DNA of 64,000 bases from Aquilaria yunnanensis. Taxonomy: Eukaryota; Streptophyta; Magnoliopsida; Malvales; Thymelaeaceae. This document shows positions 21,712 to 33,008 of this stretch, piece by piece (the stretch's first letter is position 1; every line of letters starts with the position of its first letter). A model generated the notes under the pieces. The model was not told where the DNA came from. It worked only from the letters and a program-made list of their open reading frames with translations, and made no database searches. The stretch covers positions 38,724,001-38,788,000 of the forward strand of contig CM077597.1 of assembly GCA_039654915.1 (NCBI GenBank), given 5' to 3'. Position numbers and translations under genes: made by a program.

Positions 21712-22617
21712 GGACTAAGAAATGTGAAAAGTGTTTTTAGGAGCTCAAGAAGAGGTTGACTGAAACTCACAGATTCTTTGGAGAAGTTGGCTCAGATGTA
21801 TATCGAAGAGATTGTGAGACTACATGGAACACCAGATTCCATTGTATCTTATAGAGATCCAAGATTTACAGCTTGGTTTTGGAGTTCTTTGCACAAACCA
21901 CTAGGTATCAAAATCCACCTGAGTATTGCTTATCACCCTCATACTGATGGGCAAACTGAAAGGGTGATACAGATATTGGAAGACATGCTCAGGAGCCTTG
22001 TGTTGGATTTCAAGGGTGAATGGGACCCAACACTTGCCATTGGTGGAATTCTCATGTAATAATAGTTATCAAAGCAGCATTGGCATGGCATCTTATAAAG
22101 CATTATGTGAAAGAAGGTGCATGACACCCTACTGTTGGGTGGAAGCCTTAGATAGGCTAGAGTTGGGTGCTGAAATTATTGAGGAAATAACTGCCAAGAT
22201 CGAGAAGATTCAAGAAAGATTAAAGGTAGCCAATGAAAGAACCATAACTTATGTGAATAAAAGAATGAGAGAGTTAAAGTTTGAGGTTAGTGGTAATGTT
22301 TGGCTGAAGGTTGCACCAACCAAATGTACTTTTAGATTTGGTAGAAGAACCAAGTTAGCTCCAGGATACATAGGTCCTTATAAGATCTTGGATAGAGTTG
22401 GCAAGGTAGTATACAAGTTAGCTCTACTTCCAAGCATGTTAAGTGTTCATAATGTTTTTCACATCAGTATGCTTAAGAAGTATCTGTTGGGCACAAAGCA
22501 TGCTATTGTAGTGGAAGACATACAGTTGGAACCTAACTTGACATATGAAAAGAAACCTATAGCTATCTTAGCCAAGGATACCAGAAGGTTAAGAAACAAT
22601 CTCACTCCCATGGTTAA
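21712..22617 (+). pseudogene. pol: Integrase core and C-terminus (A1)
   Basis: Family A pol resumes with the RT connection for about 60 bases. A deletion near 21770 then removes RNase H and the integrase zinc module. The core reads LHGTPDSIVSYRDPRF, where the second catalytic Asp of the usual SDRD is Tyr; the Glu survives in GQTERVIQ. A frameshift near 22040 leads to the C-terminal part: FRFGRRTKLAPGYIGPYKIL with the GPY/F module and NVFHISMLKKYL, then the start of the chromodomain-like tail KKPIAILAKDTRRLRNN. It is interrupted at 22617 by a solo LTR and continues at 25099. Confidence 0.85.
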
Positions 22618-25098
22618 TGTTACCACCTCACAAAATTGGAGAATTACAAGTGTGTCATAATGGCTAAAAACTGTTATATTGTGTAATTCTCACCATAGTG
22701 ATTGTAGTGTGGGGGGTAAAAGGTATGATCAACACCTCCTTAAAAGTGTTCCAAGTTGGTAACTTGGTCCCCAAGAAAAGCCTTAAGGATTGCATGTTTG
22801 TCAAGCAACCTATGGACTTTTTTGTAAGATTTTGGAAATTCGGGTACTCAATTGCAAAACTTTGACAAAAGAGATTTGGAGAGTTATGGGAAGGATATGA
22901 ATGGTATGAAAGTGCTATTGGAGGACCAAATTGCTTATGGAAGAGAACTAAGGACAAGAAAACACAAAAAGGCATAAAGGACCTAAGTGTTCTAATGTAG
23001 GCCTTAAGATGTGTATGTCTATGACTTAAGTCAAATGGAAGTTTTGTGGGGTTATCCCACATAAGGAGGGCTGCTAAAGGAAGATAAGGATGGTAAAATT
23101 TGGGCCAAGAGATTAAGACTAAGAAACCATTGTCTTGTAGCAAGGAAAATGACATAAGACAAGATTAAGACTACTTAAGTGTGTTTAGTGTACTTTTGAC
23201 TATTTAAGTAGTCAAGACCACCTTTGCTCTCTAAATTTCGGCCTCCACCAGCAAAAAGAAAGCCAGCCCTCTCCTCCACACTTCCTCCATAGCTACCATA
23301 CCTTCAAACTCAAAACTACTTGCAATTGAAGTCAAGGAAGCACAATTGGAAGCTATTTGGTGCTATTGCTTGAGTGCACCTAGGATCAAGTTCTAATTTC
23401 AGCATACCCATCAAGGTAAGGGTTCTCTTGCTCTCATGGGTTGTTTTCTGCAATTTTCAAACATCCATGGAGCTAGGGCTAAGCTTGGAAGAAATCCATG
23501 TGCTTGATGAACCAAGCTTAGTGAGGGGAGTGCAGTTATTGAAGGTTTTGTGACCTAGTGTGAAGTGCACAGTGATGGCAGCGAATTTCTGGGTTTCTAG
23601 AGCCCAAAAGTTAGTACTAACTAGTGTTAAAATCCTCCTAAGACCAAGCATTAGATTGAGGAGGGCTGCCATAGTGATTTGGTTAAGTTTATTACATGTT
23701 TTATGGACTAACCTATGGTATATGTCGCTGCCACATTTCATGTGTTTGTTGTTTGTGTTTGGCTGCTGCATTTGGTTGCTATATCTTGTATATATGCATT
23801 GTGGTTTTTCTGTTTTAGTGTCTTTGGATTCAGGTTTTAACGATGGTTACATTGCCTACTGAATCCAAGTGCTACCCTTACTAAGTTTCTCAATGAAACT
23901 TACTCCCCTCAATTCTGTCATTTCAGGTCCAGCAGAAAGATCACCTTCAAACTAACCTTTTTGGTTTGAGATTTGATCTGAAATTTCAGTTACATCAACT
24001 TCAATATGTCTAGTTGTGACCTGGAAATTTTGGTGATTTTAGGAGCAGATTTGGTATTTTTAATGGTGGTACTTATTGTGTTGTGCAGCAGCTGTCCAGC
24101 ATCCTGTTTTTGGAGTCCATTGTGTCTCATGACCTCTTGTAACCGAGGGTACATATTTAGCTGAGTTAAGGCCATATTGTAGTGAATGTATGCATGTACA
24201 TGTATTGTATGTAAAATGAGACAAGTATGAGAACATTTGAGTAATGTTTTGGCTATGTAAGTGATGTGGTGCAAAGCTGCCTAAGTGTGAATGATGGGTT
24301 GCTTACTTGTAAATTCTGTTTTGACCACATAAAGTTGTTAAAAGAAATTTAATGTAATTCCTATGTGTAATGGAAATATATGGGATAGCCTTGGAGGGCT
24401 TTCCCCTTGTGAATGAAGTGTTTGCATGGTTTGGAAAAATTGTATGGGCAAAATGGTCCAAAAGTTGCCAGAATTTCGACTCTGGACCTAAAGTTTAATA
24501 TCTCCCTGTGTAGAATGAATCTTGGTATGAAATTTTCACCAAACCTAGAGGACATCTAGAGGGTTAACTGGGATTTTTAATTTCTGAATTTAGATCCCTG
24601 TATCCAAATATATGACGTTGAAAAGTCGGCTGAGTTACTGTTCATTTGGTCAGAATTTTGTAACCAACTTAAAAAATCCATAACTTGGTCCATAGGTTGG
24701 CTATTGATGTAAAAAAAAAATTCTTGGTTTCTTTAAGTCTCCACTTCATAATGGAGCAAAGAAAATAGGGGGTTATGAGGTTAGAATGATACAGTTTATT
24801 AGTGGAAGTTATAGGTGCAGTAGCTGGCTACTGGAACTTAACAAGATTGCCTAATGTGTGGAAGCCAAAACTAAGATTGGTGCTAGTGTTTTCCTTCTTT
24901 GCTGCCATGGTGTGCATGAAATGTGAATATGTGTGTCATGGTTGGACCAATATGTATGTATTTACATAGTGCCGAAGTGGGCCACTTGGGTATGCACACT
25001 AAGGGTAGTGTTCTGATGGCCTACAGAACATTACCAATCCTGGGAGTCTAAATGCACAGTTTTGGCACCATAACTGGACTACCCCGGAGTGGGTAACA
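22618..25098 (+). repeat. Family A solo LTR inside A1 chromodomain
   Basis: 2481 bp from TGTTACCACCTCAC to GGAGTGGGTAACA, with perfect target duplication GTTAA (22613-22617, 25099-25103). Pol reads through the empty site: PMV before, then KVQWSH after, matching the uninterrupted A2 copy at 32861-32887. It has no primer site after it. This is the cleanest full-length reference copy of the family A LTR in the window. The short open frame at 23560-23862 is LTR sequence. Confidence 0.95.
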
Positions 25099-25224
25099 GT
25101 TAAAGTTCAGTGGTCACACTAGTTTGAAAGAGAAGCAACCTGGGAAACTAAGAAAGACATTATGGAAATGTATCTTACAGAATATCTAAAGCTAAAGGCC
25201 ATTTTGGAGGACCAAAATTTTTAA
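25099..25224 (+). pseudogene. pol: Chromodomain-like end of pol (A1)
   Basis: The frame continues from 22617 as VKVQWSH, one TAG, then ATWETKKDIMEMYLTEYLK and AILEDQNF with stop TAA at 25222-25224. The block VxVQWxxx(n)ATWExxxxMxxxY is the pattern of the chromodomain end in Tekay-type chromoviruses, which is thought to steer integration to heterochromatin. Confidence 0.8.
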
Positions 25225-25236
25225 GGGGGGGAGGAT
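25223..25236 (+). promoter_or_regulatory. Polypurine tract of A1
   Basis: AAGGGGGGGAGGAT lies directly before the LTR start TGTCACCACC at 25237 and overlaps the pol stop codon. The matching tract of A2 is at 32992. Confidence 0.85.
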
Positions 25237-25985
25237 TGTCACCACCTCACAAAAATGGGAGAATTACAAGTATGACATAATGGTCAAAAAACCATTATAT
25301 TGTGTAATTCTCTTCATAGTGATTCAATTATGAAGGGTAAAAGGCATAATGAACACCTTCTTAAAGGTGTTCTAAGTTGGTAACTTGGCCCCCTGGAAAA
25401 GCCTTCAGGATTGCTTGTTTTTCAAGTAACTTATGGATCCTTTTTGTAAGGTTTTGGAAATTCAAGTACTTAATTGTAAAACTCTTAAGAAAGAGTCTTG
25501 GATAGTTATTGGAAGGATATGAATGGTATGAAAGTGCTATTGGAGGACCAAATTACTCATAGAAGCCAAGTTTCAACAGAGGAAATGCTAAAGACATTAA
25601 CGACCTAATTGTCTTATTGTAAACCTTAAGGGGTTCAAGCTTTTGACTAAAGTCAAAGGGTGGAATTATAGGGTTATCCCATGATGAGGATGGCAGCTAT
25701 GACTTGATAAATAGTCAAAAAGGTGGGAAAAATGTAGACCAATAAGTTTAGGACAAAGAAATCATGATTATGGGCAAAGAAAATGACATAAAGCATGATT
25801 AAGGCTAATAAGGATGTTTAGTGTCCTAAAGCTAATTTAAGAAGCCAAACTCAATTTTTCTTCTCTCGTGTTCAACCAAAATCGCCACCACTCTCCTCTA
25901 CACTTCTTCCATAGCTCCTCCATAGCCACCATACCTGCAAGGTTGAAATTGAATGCAAATGGAAGCAATTGGAAGCAAACTAGAG

Positions 25986-26410
25986 CTATTGCTTGAATAT
26001 TTCAAGGATCAAGCTTCAAATTCGGCTTACTTATCTTCGTAAGGTTTCTCTTGCTCTCGTGGATTGTTTATTGTATTTTCCAGCATCCATGGAGCTAGGG
26101 CTAAGCTTGGAAGAATGAGCTTGGTGAACACCAAGCTTAGTAAAGGGAGTGCACTTATTGAAGGTTTTGTGACCTAGCATGAAGTGCACAATGATGCTAT
26201 TGCTTGAATACTTCAAGGATCAAGCTTCAAATTTGACCTACTCATCTTTGTAAGGGTTTTCTTGCTCTCATGGATTTTTTACTATATTTTCCAGCATCCA
26301 TGAAGCTAGGGCTAAGCTTGGAAGAGAGCCATGAGCTTGGTGAACCAAGCTTAGTGAGGGGAGTGCACTTATTGAAGGTTTTGTGACCTAGCGTAAAGTG
26401 CACAATGATG
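25986..26410 (+). repeat. 210-bp tandem duplication inside the shared LTR
   Basis: The block starting GCTATTGCTTGAATA and running to GTGCACAATGATG occurs twice in a row (25986-26194 and 26195-26410). The copies differ at more than ten sites and by an indel near GAGCTTGGTGAACCAAGCTT. Only this LTR has it. Confidence 0.85.
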
Positions 26411-27766
26411 GCAATGAACTAAGGTTTCTAGAGCCCAAAGTTAGTACTAACTAGTGCTAAAATCTTTCTAAGGCCAAGCATTATCTTGAGGAGGGCTGCC
26501 ATCATGATTTACTTAAGTTTATTGCTTGTTTTATGGACTAACCTATGGTTTATGTTCCTACCACACTCCATGTGTTTGTTTGTATTGAATGGTTGCAGCA
26601 TTTAGTTGTTATATCTTGTATATATGCATTGTGGTTTTATTTTTTAGTGTCTTTGGATGCAACTTTTAATCAGGGTCACATTTTTTTAAGAAACCAAGTG
26701 TTTGCCTTACTAAGTTTCATAATGAAATTTACTCCCCTCAATTCTACTATTTCTGGTCCAGCAGAAAGATTCCATTTAAACCAGCCTTTGTGGTTTGAGT
26801 TTTGATATAAAATTTTAGTTATTTTAACTTTTTTGTATCTGTCTATGATCTAGAAATTTTGGTGATTTTAGGAGAACATTTGGTATTTTTAGTGATGGTG
26901 CTTATTGTGTTATGTAGCAGTTGTCCAGCATCTAGTTTTGGAGTGCACTGTGTCTCAAACATCTCCTGTGACTTGGGTGCATGTCTTTAGCTAGGTTAAG
27001 GCCATGATGTAGTGCATGGATGCAAGTAGATATGAGACATGTAAAGTTGGAACAAGTATCTGAACATTTTAGGATGGTTTTGCTATGTATGTGAATGTGG
27101 TGCACAAGCTATCTAAGTGTGAATGATGGGCTGCTTGTTTGTAAATTTTGTTTTTACCACAGAAAGTTCCCATATGCAAGAAGAAGAAATTCTTATGTGT
27201 ATTGGACATGTATGGGATAGTCTAGGGGGCATACCTCTTGTGAATGAATTGTTTGCACACTTATGAGATTTTGTATGGGCATATTTATCATAAATGTGGA
27301 CAAAATTTCAACCCTGTACTCAAAGTTTTATATCTCCTTGTGCGGAATGAATCCTGGTATAAAAGTTTGACCACACCTAGACCATATCTAAAGGTTTAGT
27401 TGGGATTTAGAATTTCTAAATTTGGAGCCCTGTAGCCAAAGATATGGCATTTCAATGTTGGCTAAGTTACTATTCATTTGGTTAGAATTTTGTAACCAAC
27501 TTAAAAAAATGAATAACTTGGTCCATAGGTGGGCTATTGATGTAAAACCAAATTCCTTGGTTTACTCAAATACTCTACTTGATGATGAACAAATAAAATA
27601 GAGGACTACATTGCTAGATTAATACAATTTTTTGGAATAAGTTTTAGGTACAGTCGCTGGTCAATTACACTTAATAATATTGCCTAATGTGTGGTAGCCA
27701 AGATGAAGACTTGTGCTAGTGTTTTCCTTCCTTGCTACCATGGTATGCATAAAATGTGAATGTGAG

Positions 27767-28096
27767 TGTAATGTTTGGATGAATATGCATGCATTTACAT
27801 AGTGCCCAAGAGGGCCACTTGGTTATGCACACTAAGGGTATTGTTGTGATGGCCTACATAACATACCAATCCTGGGAGTTTTAAATGCACAAGTTTCGCA
27901 CGATAATTGGACTACTGCGGAGTGGATAACATGTGTAATGGTTGGACCAATACACATGCATTCACAAAGTGCCCAAGAGGGCCACTTGGGCATGCCCATT
28001 AAGGGTATTGTTTTGATGGCCTAGAGGACATACCAATCTTGGGATTTTAAATGACAATTTTGGAACAATAACTGGACTACCCCAGAGTGGGTAACA
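27767..28096 (+). repeat. 165-bp tandem duplication of the LTR 3' end
   Basis: Both units run from the TGTAATG(G)TTTGGA region to the LTR terminus GGATAACA/GGGTAACA (27931 and 28096). The second unit ends at the real primer site. Either CA could serve as the LTR end. Confidence 0.85.
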
Positions 28097-28101
28097 AATG
28101 T

Positions 28102-28113
28102 TGGTATCAGAGC
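28102..28113 (+). promoter_or_regulatory. Primer-binding site of A2 (initiator tRNA-Met)
   Basis: TGGTATCAGAGC, exact complement to the plant initiator tRNA-Met 3' end, stands five bases after the LTR. It is the only unmutated primer site of family A in the window. Confidence 0.92.
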
Positions 28114-28265
28114 ATGTTTTGTACATGAAGTTAGCATATAGTTGCATCATGCATGCTAGCCACATACATGAACTCAATTTGGTTAGGTGCTAGTGTCAAG
28201 TACCATTAAAATACCTATGATCTTTATATGTGCTTTACGATGAATCATGAACACAGGAAGTAATT

Positions 28266-29359
28266 TTGGTTGCCACAAGGAGAGGGCAACCACCACGTAG
28301 GCCTTTTACTTAACATAGGTGACAAAGAAATGGACAGGAAGGGGAGAATCAGGGCCAACAGGGGGTACCAAACCCTGAAGTGCCATAGATTTGGTTGCAG
28401 CTTTAGATGAACTTATGTTTAATCAATGAAAAATTAGAAAGGCTAATACAAGCACAACAACAAAGAGAACTAGTTCAAAATGTGTAACAACAAGCAGAAG
28501 AGGAGACTAGGAACACATTTGAATATGTTCCTTTTGAAAGATCAGAAGATACAAATGATGATACTGTTGAGGTGGAAGATGAGGATAGGAGAAATCCAAG
28601 AGGAAGAAGAGGGAGATCTAAGGTTGGTTAGGTGTCCAAGGCTAATCCCTCAGTCTAGGACCTTTCGTCCGCTAGCAATGAGATTGAGGAGACCATGAGA
28701 GAAAAAGCAGGAGAAGGCATAGAGATCATGGAGAGAATCATCATGCTAAAGGTTCTCACAAATCCAGGAGACAAAGAGCAGAGGATTTGGAAGGCCTAAA
28801 TGAGGTCAAATTGTTGGAGAGGTTCCAAGGACAAAGACCTCCACAGTTTGATTAAAGAGCAGGACCAGAAAGGGTTGAGGAGTCGTTAATCTTCATAGAA
28901 AAGATGTTTGAGAGGATGCCACTCTACTCCACCAAGAAAGTGTCATTGGTTGCTTAAAATTTTGTAGGTAGTGTAGAGATGTGGTGGAGGAGCACCAAAG
29001 ATAGATATGCTGCCTAGAGGGGCAGAAGGCCAAGATGAGTTATAGAGATGAGCTGGCTAGAGTTCACTCAACCTTTTAAGCAGCAGTATGTCAGTGATGC
29101 CATCAAGGACTTGAAGTAAGCGGATTTTAATGCTCTAGGGCTGGACAACTTGAATGTCCTAGGGTATGAGCGCAAATTCAATCGATTGGTGAGGATGCTC
29201 TTCAGTATCAGTGGCTGGAAGAGTTGAAGGCTAAGTGATTTTTTAGAGGCCTAAGATCAGACATCAGAAGGGCTATGAGGCCATTTGAAGTAGGGACTTT
29301 CTATGAGGCAGTCCAGAAGGCCCTCTTGGTAGAGCAAGAAGAGTATGGGAGTAGGTACC
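28266..29359 (+). pseudogene. gag: gag, first part (A2)
   Basis: It is collinear with A1 gag (1626-2653). The start codon aligned to ATG in A1 and A4 is TTG here (28266). Readable text includes VATRRG, the acidic VEVEDEDRRNPRGRRGRS stretch and the gag core VEESLIFIEKMFERM. Several TAG/TAA codons and frame changes break it. It is interrupted at 29359 by a family C solo LTR after EEYGSRYL and resumes at 30776. Confidence 0.75.
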
Positions 29360-30775
29360 TGTTAGTGTTGTGCCCAAAAAGCCAATCATGAGATGATTGT
29401 ATTTTTGCACATTTAGTCATGATATTTTATTGAGGCATTAATCTAGCAATTTTGTTTGTTGTTTTGTTTCTGCGTAACGTAATAAACATAATTGTAACCC
29501 TAGAATAATGATATTCTTAAACGTCCCTAGTCTAGTATTATTGTGGAGCGGGTTGCAATAATACATAATGACTAGCATATGTGGAGACTAATATGAGATA
29601 TGTAGTCTACATATGGGTACAAGTTGGAGAACTTGTGTACTGGACCGACCCACCATGAGAACACTTCATGGATCGTTATATGAGTGTCATAAGTGATTCT
29701 CATAGTGATCATGGTATATGTAGTCCTTCAACCTAAGATCATCAAGGTTCCCTACATGTGAGTCACATACTTTGATACTTTCCTTTGTTGCTCGTAACTG
29801 AGTGAACTTGAAGGAGGTCATTGGGTATGTCACATATCATGCGGAGGGATTTGTATGATCAAGATGGGATTTGTCCCTCCTATGTAACGGGAGTGATATC
29901 TTTGGGCCCCTTGATAGAGTGAGACTTAGAAAATGCATGGCCATGCTCCAATGAGTTGATATATGATATCAATGTCATTAGTTTAATTTGGTCTACTCGG
30001 TAATCAAGAAACCAAAGATTGGGCTATACGAGAGTGACACATTCCATGTCTCGTGCTTAGTCTTGATATCTTGGACAAAAGGACAATGGCATATATCGGT
30101 GATGATCACAAAGGTTTAGTAGATTCACCGACAATCTTGTCACTTGGGTAGCAATGATGTGTTGCTAGACACCACTCATTGCTTATGATCATAAATGTGA
30201 TTTATGATCATTGCCAACATGGCAAGAGCCTATTGGGTCGCACACATAAAGCTATTTGGATCATTAGAGTGCATGGGCTAATTATTTGGGTTATGGTTTC
30301 ACTTTAATTTCGTATTAATAATGGGCCAAGGAGTTGAGCCATTATTAAGCCCGAAATTAAATCCTAATTGGATTAGGGCTTTGAAACCCATTAGGCCTGG
30401 AAGTTGAGTCTCACTATAAATACAACTTTTAAGTGAGAAATTCGCAGGTCTCCTTGCCCTAGCCTCCCAAAAGGACAGCCGCACTCTTCTCTTGCAATTC
30501 CTTGGAGGACGCAAGCTAGCACTGCGAGCGCAAGAGAAACGCATCTGCCGGGACGTGGTGGAAGCGTGGTGATCCCGAGAGGCTCGTGTGGATACCATAG
30601 AGAGCCTGAACACGTCAACTGTTCAGGTTTTGTGGTTGGACTCTACAGTTGAGTGAGAGATCTCAACCGAAAATTAGGTATGAAATTTTTGAACACCCGG
30701 TTTACCCCGTTTCACTTGGATCCTGAAGGGTGTCGGTTAAATTCCGCTGCGCTGTTTGGCTCCCGAAACCCAACA
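29360..30775 (+). repeat. Family C solo LTR copy 2 inside A2 gag
   Basis: 1416 bp with ends TGTTAGTGTTGTGCCC and CCCGAAACCCAACA and perfect target duplication GTACC (29355-29359, 30776-30780). The TATA box is at 30414-30423. The ATGATCATAAAT inverted repeat is conserved. It is very similar to the copies at 18821 and 51916. Open frames on its minus strand are LTR by-products. Confidence 0.95.
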
Positions 30776-31195
30776 GTACCTTCCCAATGAACCTGGGGAA
30801 AGTAGTCACACATAAGGCAAGCAGAAGAAACCATCTCATGGAAAAAAAATTGCCAAGAGTTCCGATCCAGGTGGTGTGGGCAAGGTTAAGGGGAAGCCCC
30901 CAGGCCTAAGGTGCCCTAAGTGTAAGAGGTTTCATGAGAAGAAACCTTATTACTTTGACACCCAGGCATGTCAAGGATGTGGTGCAATGGATCATTAGAA
31001 CTGAGATTACCCAGATGCCCAAGAAAAAAGACTAGAAGACCAAGGTCCAGTAAGACCTCCTGGAGCACCCAAGGAGGGACAGTAGATACCAGTTTTTTCA
31101 GGGCCACGTCCTCCAGTGCAAAGAGTTGGCAGAGTGTTCCAGATGGAGACACTAGATTCACCACAGTAGGGACGAGCACTAAGAGGTAACATTTA
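30776..31195 (+). pseudogene. gag: gag, second part with zinc knuckles (A2)
   Basis: It continues after the target duplication. The first knuckle is CPKCKRFHEKKPY, with its last Cys changed to Tyr. The second begins ACQGCGAMDH and is broken by stops, also losing its last Cys (DYP for DCP). Proline-rich linker text (VRPPGAP) follows, as in A1. Confidence 0.7.
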
Positions 31196-31205
31196 CTTAA
31201 ATGAT

Positions 31206-32027
31206 GTGCCTGGTAGTGTTCTTTTTGAAATTGGTGCATCTGTGTCTAGAGTGGCTAGGAAAATTGTTGATTCTATGAAGTTGCCCACTAAAATCCTGCC
31301 GAGCATATCCTTAATGAAAATAGCAGGTAGTCAATGTCTTTTCACTAATCATCTAGCTAAGGATTATGAGCAAGTAGTAGGAAAGACTAAGGTTATGACT
31401 AATATGCTAGTGTTGGATAGTCTTAAGTATGATATATTATTGGATATGAATTGTGTTACAATGCATAACATAAGAATTGATTATGCTAAGAGAGAAATCA
31501 AATTGCTTGATGGTGAAGTGCATGCATTAGTAAATTTTAACGAATTAGTGTATGAAATGCATGGCATGGAACTAAAAGTATTAGATGAAATACCTATGAT
31601 TTCTGAGCATGATTACTATTATGCATTTAATGGCTTGGATTATGATGAAAAAGTGGATAGAATACCTGGACTGAGAGACTTTCTACAAGTCTTTTCTAAA
31701 AATCTGTTAGGTATTCCCCCACCAAAGGAGAGTGAGTTTGAGATCAAGCTGCAACCAGGAGCTAGTCCAATATCCACCATTCCTTACATAATGCCTGTCA
31801 CAGAGATGAATGAGCTCATGAAACAACTTGATGATCTTCTTGAAAAAATGTTCACGAGGCCAAGTGTTTCACCGTGGGGAGCTCTAGTGTTCTTTGTGAG
31901 GAAAAAGGATGGATCATTGAGACTATGCATTGACTACAGGAAGCTTAATGCAGTGACTATGAAGAAAAAATATCCAGTCCTTAGGATTGAGGGTTTATTT
32001 GATCAACTCAAGGGAGCTAAGATCTGA
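31206..32027 (+). pseudogene. pol: Protease and RT N-terminal part (A2)
   Basis: An open stretch of 273 codons. The protease active site reads [10 protein letters not shown]: the catalytic Asp of DTGA (kept in A1) is Glu at codon 31227. RT follows with [35 protein letters not shown] and [20 protein letters not shown], and stops at LKGAKI*. A deletion at 32027 removes about 30 RT residues that A1 retains ([18 protein letters not shown]). The length of open frame shows a fairly recent loss of constraint. Confidence 0.85.
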
Positions 32028-32029
32028 AT

Positions 32030-32546
32030 TCAGGACCAGATATGGGCATTATGAGTACATAGTCATGCCATTTGGTTTGACTAATGCCCCAGCTGCTTTC
32101 ATCGACCTGATGAAAAGGGTGTTCAAACCATATCTGGATAAATTTGTGGTTGTGTTCATTGATGATGTCCTAGTGTATTCCAAGGATAAAAATGAATATA
32201 AACATCAACTGAAGATTGTCTTAAAGACTCTGTTGGAACAATAGCTTTATACTAAGTTATCCAAGTGTCAATTCTGGGTAAAGGAAGTGTTGTTCCTATG
32301 ACATATTATAAATTGACAAGGCCTTGAGGCAGACCCTGAAAAGGTCAAGGCAATGCAAGAATGGGAATGACCCAAGACTATAACGGAAATCAGAAGTTCC
32401 CTAGGATTAGTTGCATACTACAGAAGATTTGTATCATCATTCTCCATGATTGCCTCAGCTCTTACTTATATGACCAAGAAAGGTCAAAGGTTTGAGTGGA
32501 TTGAGAAATGTGAAAATAGTTTGCTGGAGCTTAAGAAGAGGTTAGT
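32030..32546 (+). pseudogene. pol: RT palm, thumb and connection (A2)
   Basis: The catalytic part reads [20 protein letters not shown] and [13 protein letters not shown] (Asp pair near 32161). The thumb and connection include SKCQFWVKEVLFL, GLEADPEKVKAMQEWE, SLGLVAYYRRFVSSFSMIAS and FEWIEKCENSLLELKKRL. Stops occur at 32242 and several later places. At 32546 a deletion takes out RNase H and the integrase zinc and core modules. Confidence 0.85.
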
Positions 32547-32993
32547 GACAATGTTTGGCTGAAAGTTGCACCAACTAATGGCCCTGTCAGATTTGGTAAG
32601 AGAACGAAGTTAGCTACATGATATATAGGTCCTTATGAGATCTTGGACAGAGTTGGCAATGTAGCGTATAGGTTAGCTCTACCGCCAAGCAAGTCAAGTG
32701 TTGATAATGTATTAGGCATCAGTATGCTTAAAAAGTGTCTATTCGACACAAAGCATGCTAATGCAGTGGAAGACATACAATTTTAAACTAACTTGACATG
32801 TGAAGAGAAACCAATAGCTATCTTAGCCAAGGATACCAGAAAATTAAGGAACAAGCTTAATCCCATGGTCAAAGTTCAATGGTCACACCATTATGAAATA
32901 GAGTCGACATGGGAAACTAAGAAAGAAATGCAAGAGAGATATCTAGAAGAGCACCTCAAGGTAAAGGAAATTTCGGAGGACCAAAATTTTTAA
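32547..32993 (+). pseudogene. pol: Integrase C-terminus and chromodomain-like tail (A2)
   Basis: After the deletion the text matches A1 from 22288 (NVWLKVAPT) onward: the GPY/F region, then the 66-codon open stretch KPIAILAKDTRKLRNKLNPM, VKVQWSHHYEIESTWETKKE, MQERYLEEHLK, EISEDQNF and stop. This tail is uninterrupted, so it serves as the empty-site reference for the solo LTR in A1. Confidence 0.85.
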
Positions 32994-33008
32994 GGGGGGG
33001 GGGGAGAA
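32992..33008 (+). promoter_or_regulatory. Polypurine tract of A2
   Basis: AAGGGGGGGGGGGAGAA directly before the LTR start TGTTAAAACC at 33009. The G run is longer than in A1. Confidence 0.85.

Larger units (their letters stand above)
25237..28096 (+). repeat. Family A LTR shared by A1 (3') and A2 (5')
   Basis: 2860 bp, starting TGTCACCACC after the A1 polypurine tract and ending GGGTAACA before the A2 primer site. It exceeds the family length because of two internal duplications: about 210 bp at 25986-26194/26195-26410, and 165 bp at its 3' end (27767-27931/27932-28096). Subtracting them gives about 2485 bp, the family norm. Confidence 0.9.

Noticed and set aside
28102..28113. tRNA gene at the Met-like motif
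   Set aside because: Only the 12-base primer complement is present; no cloverleaf or anticodon arm.
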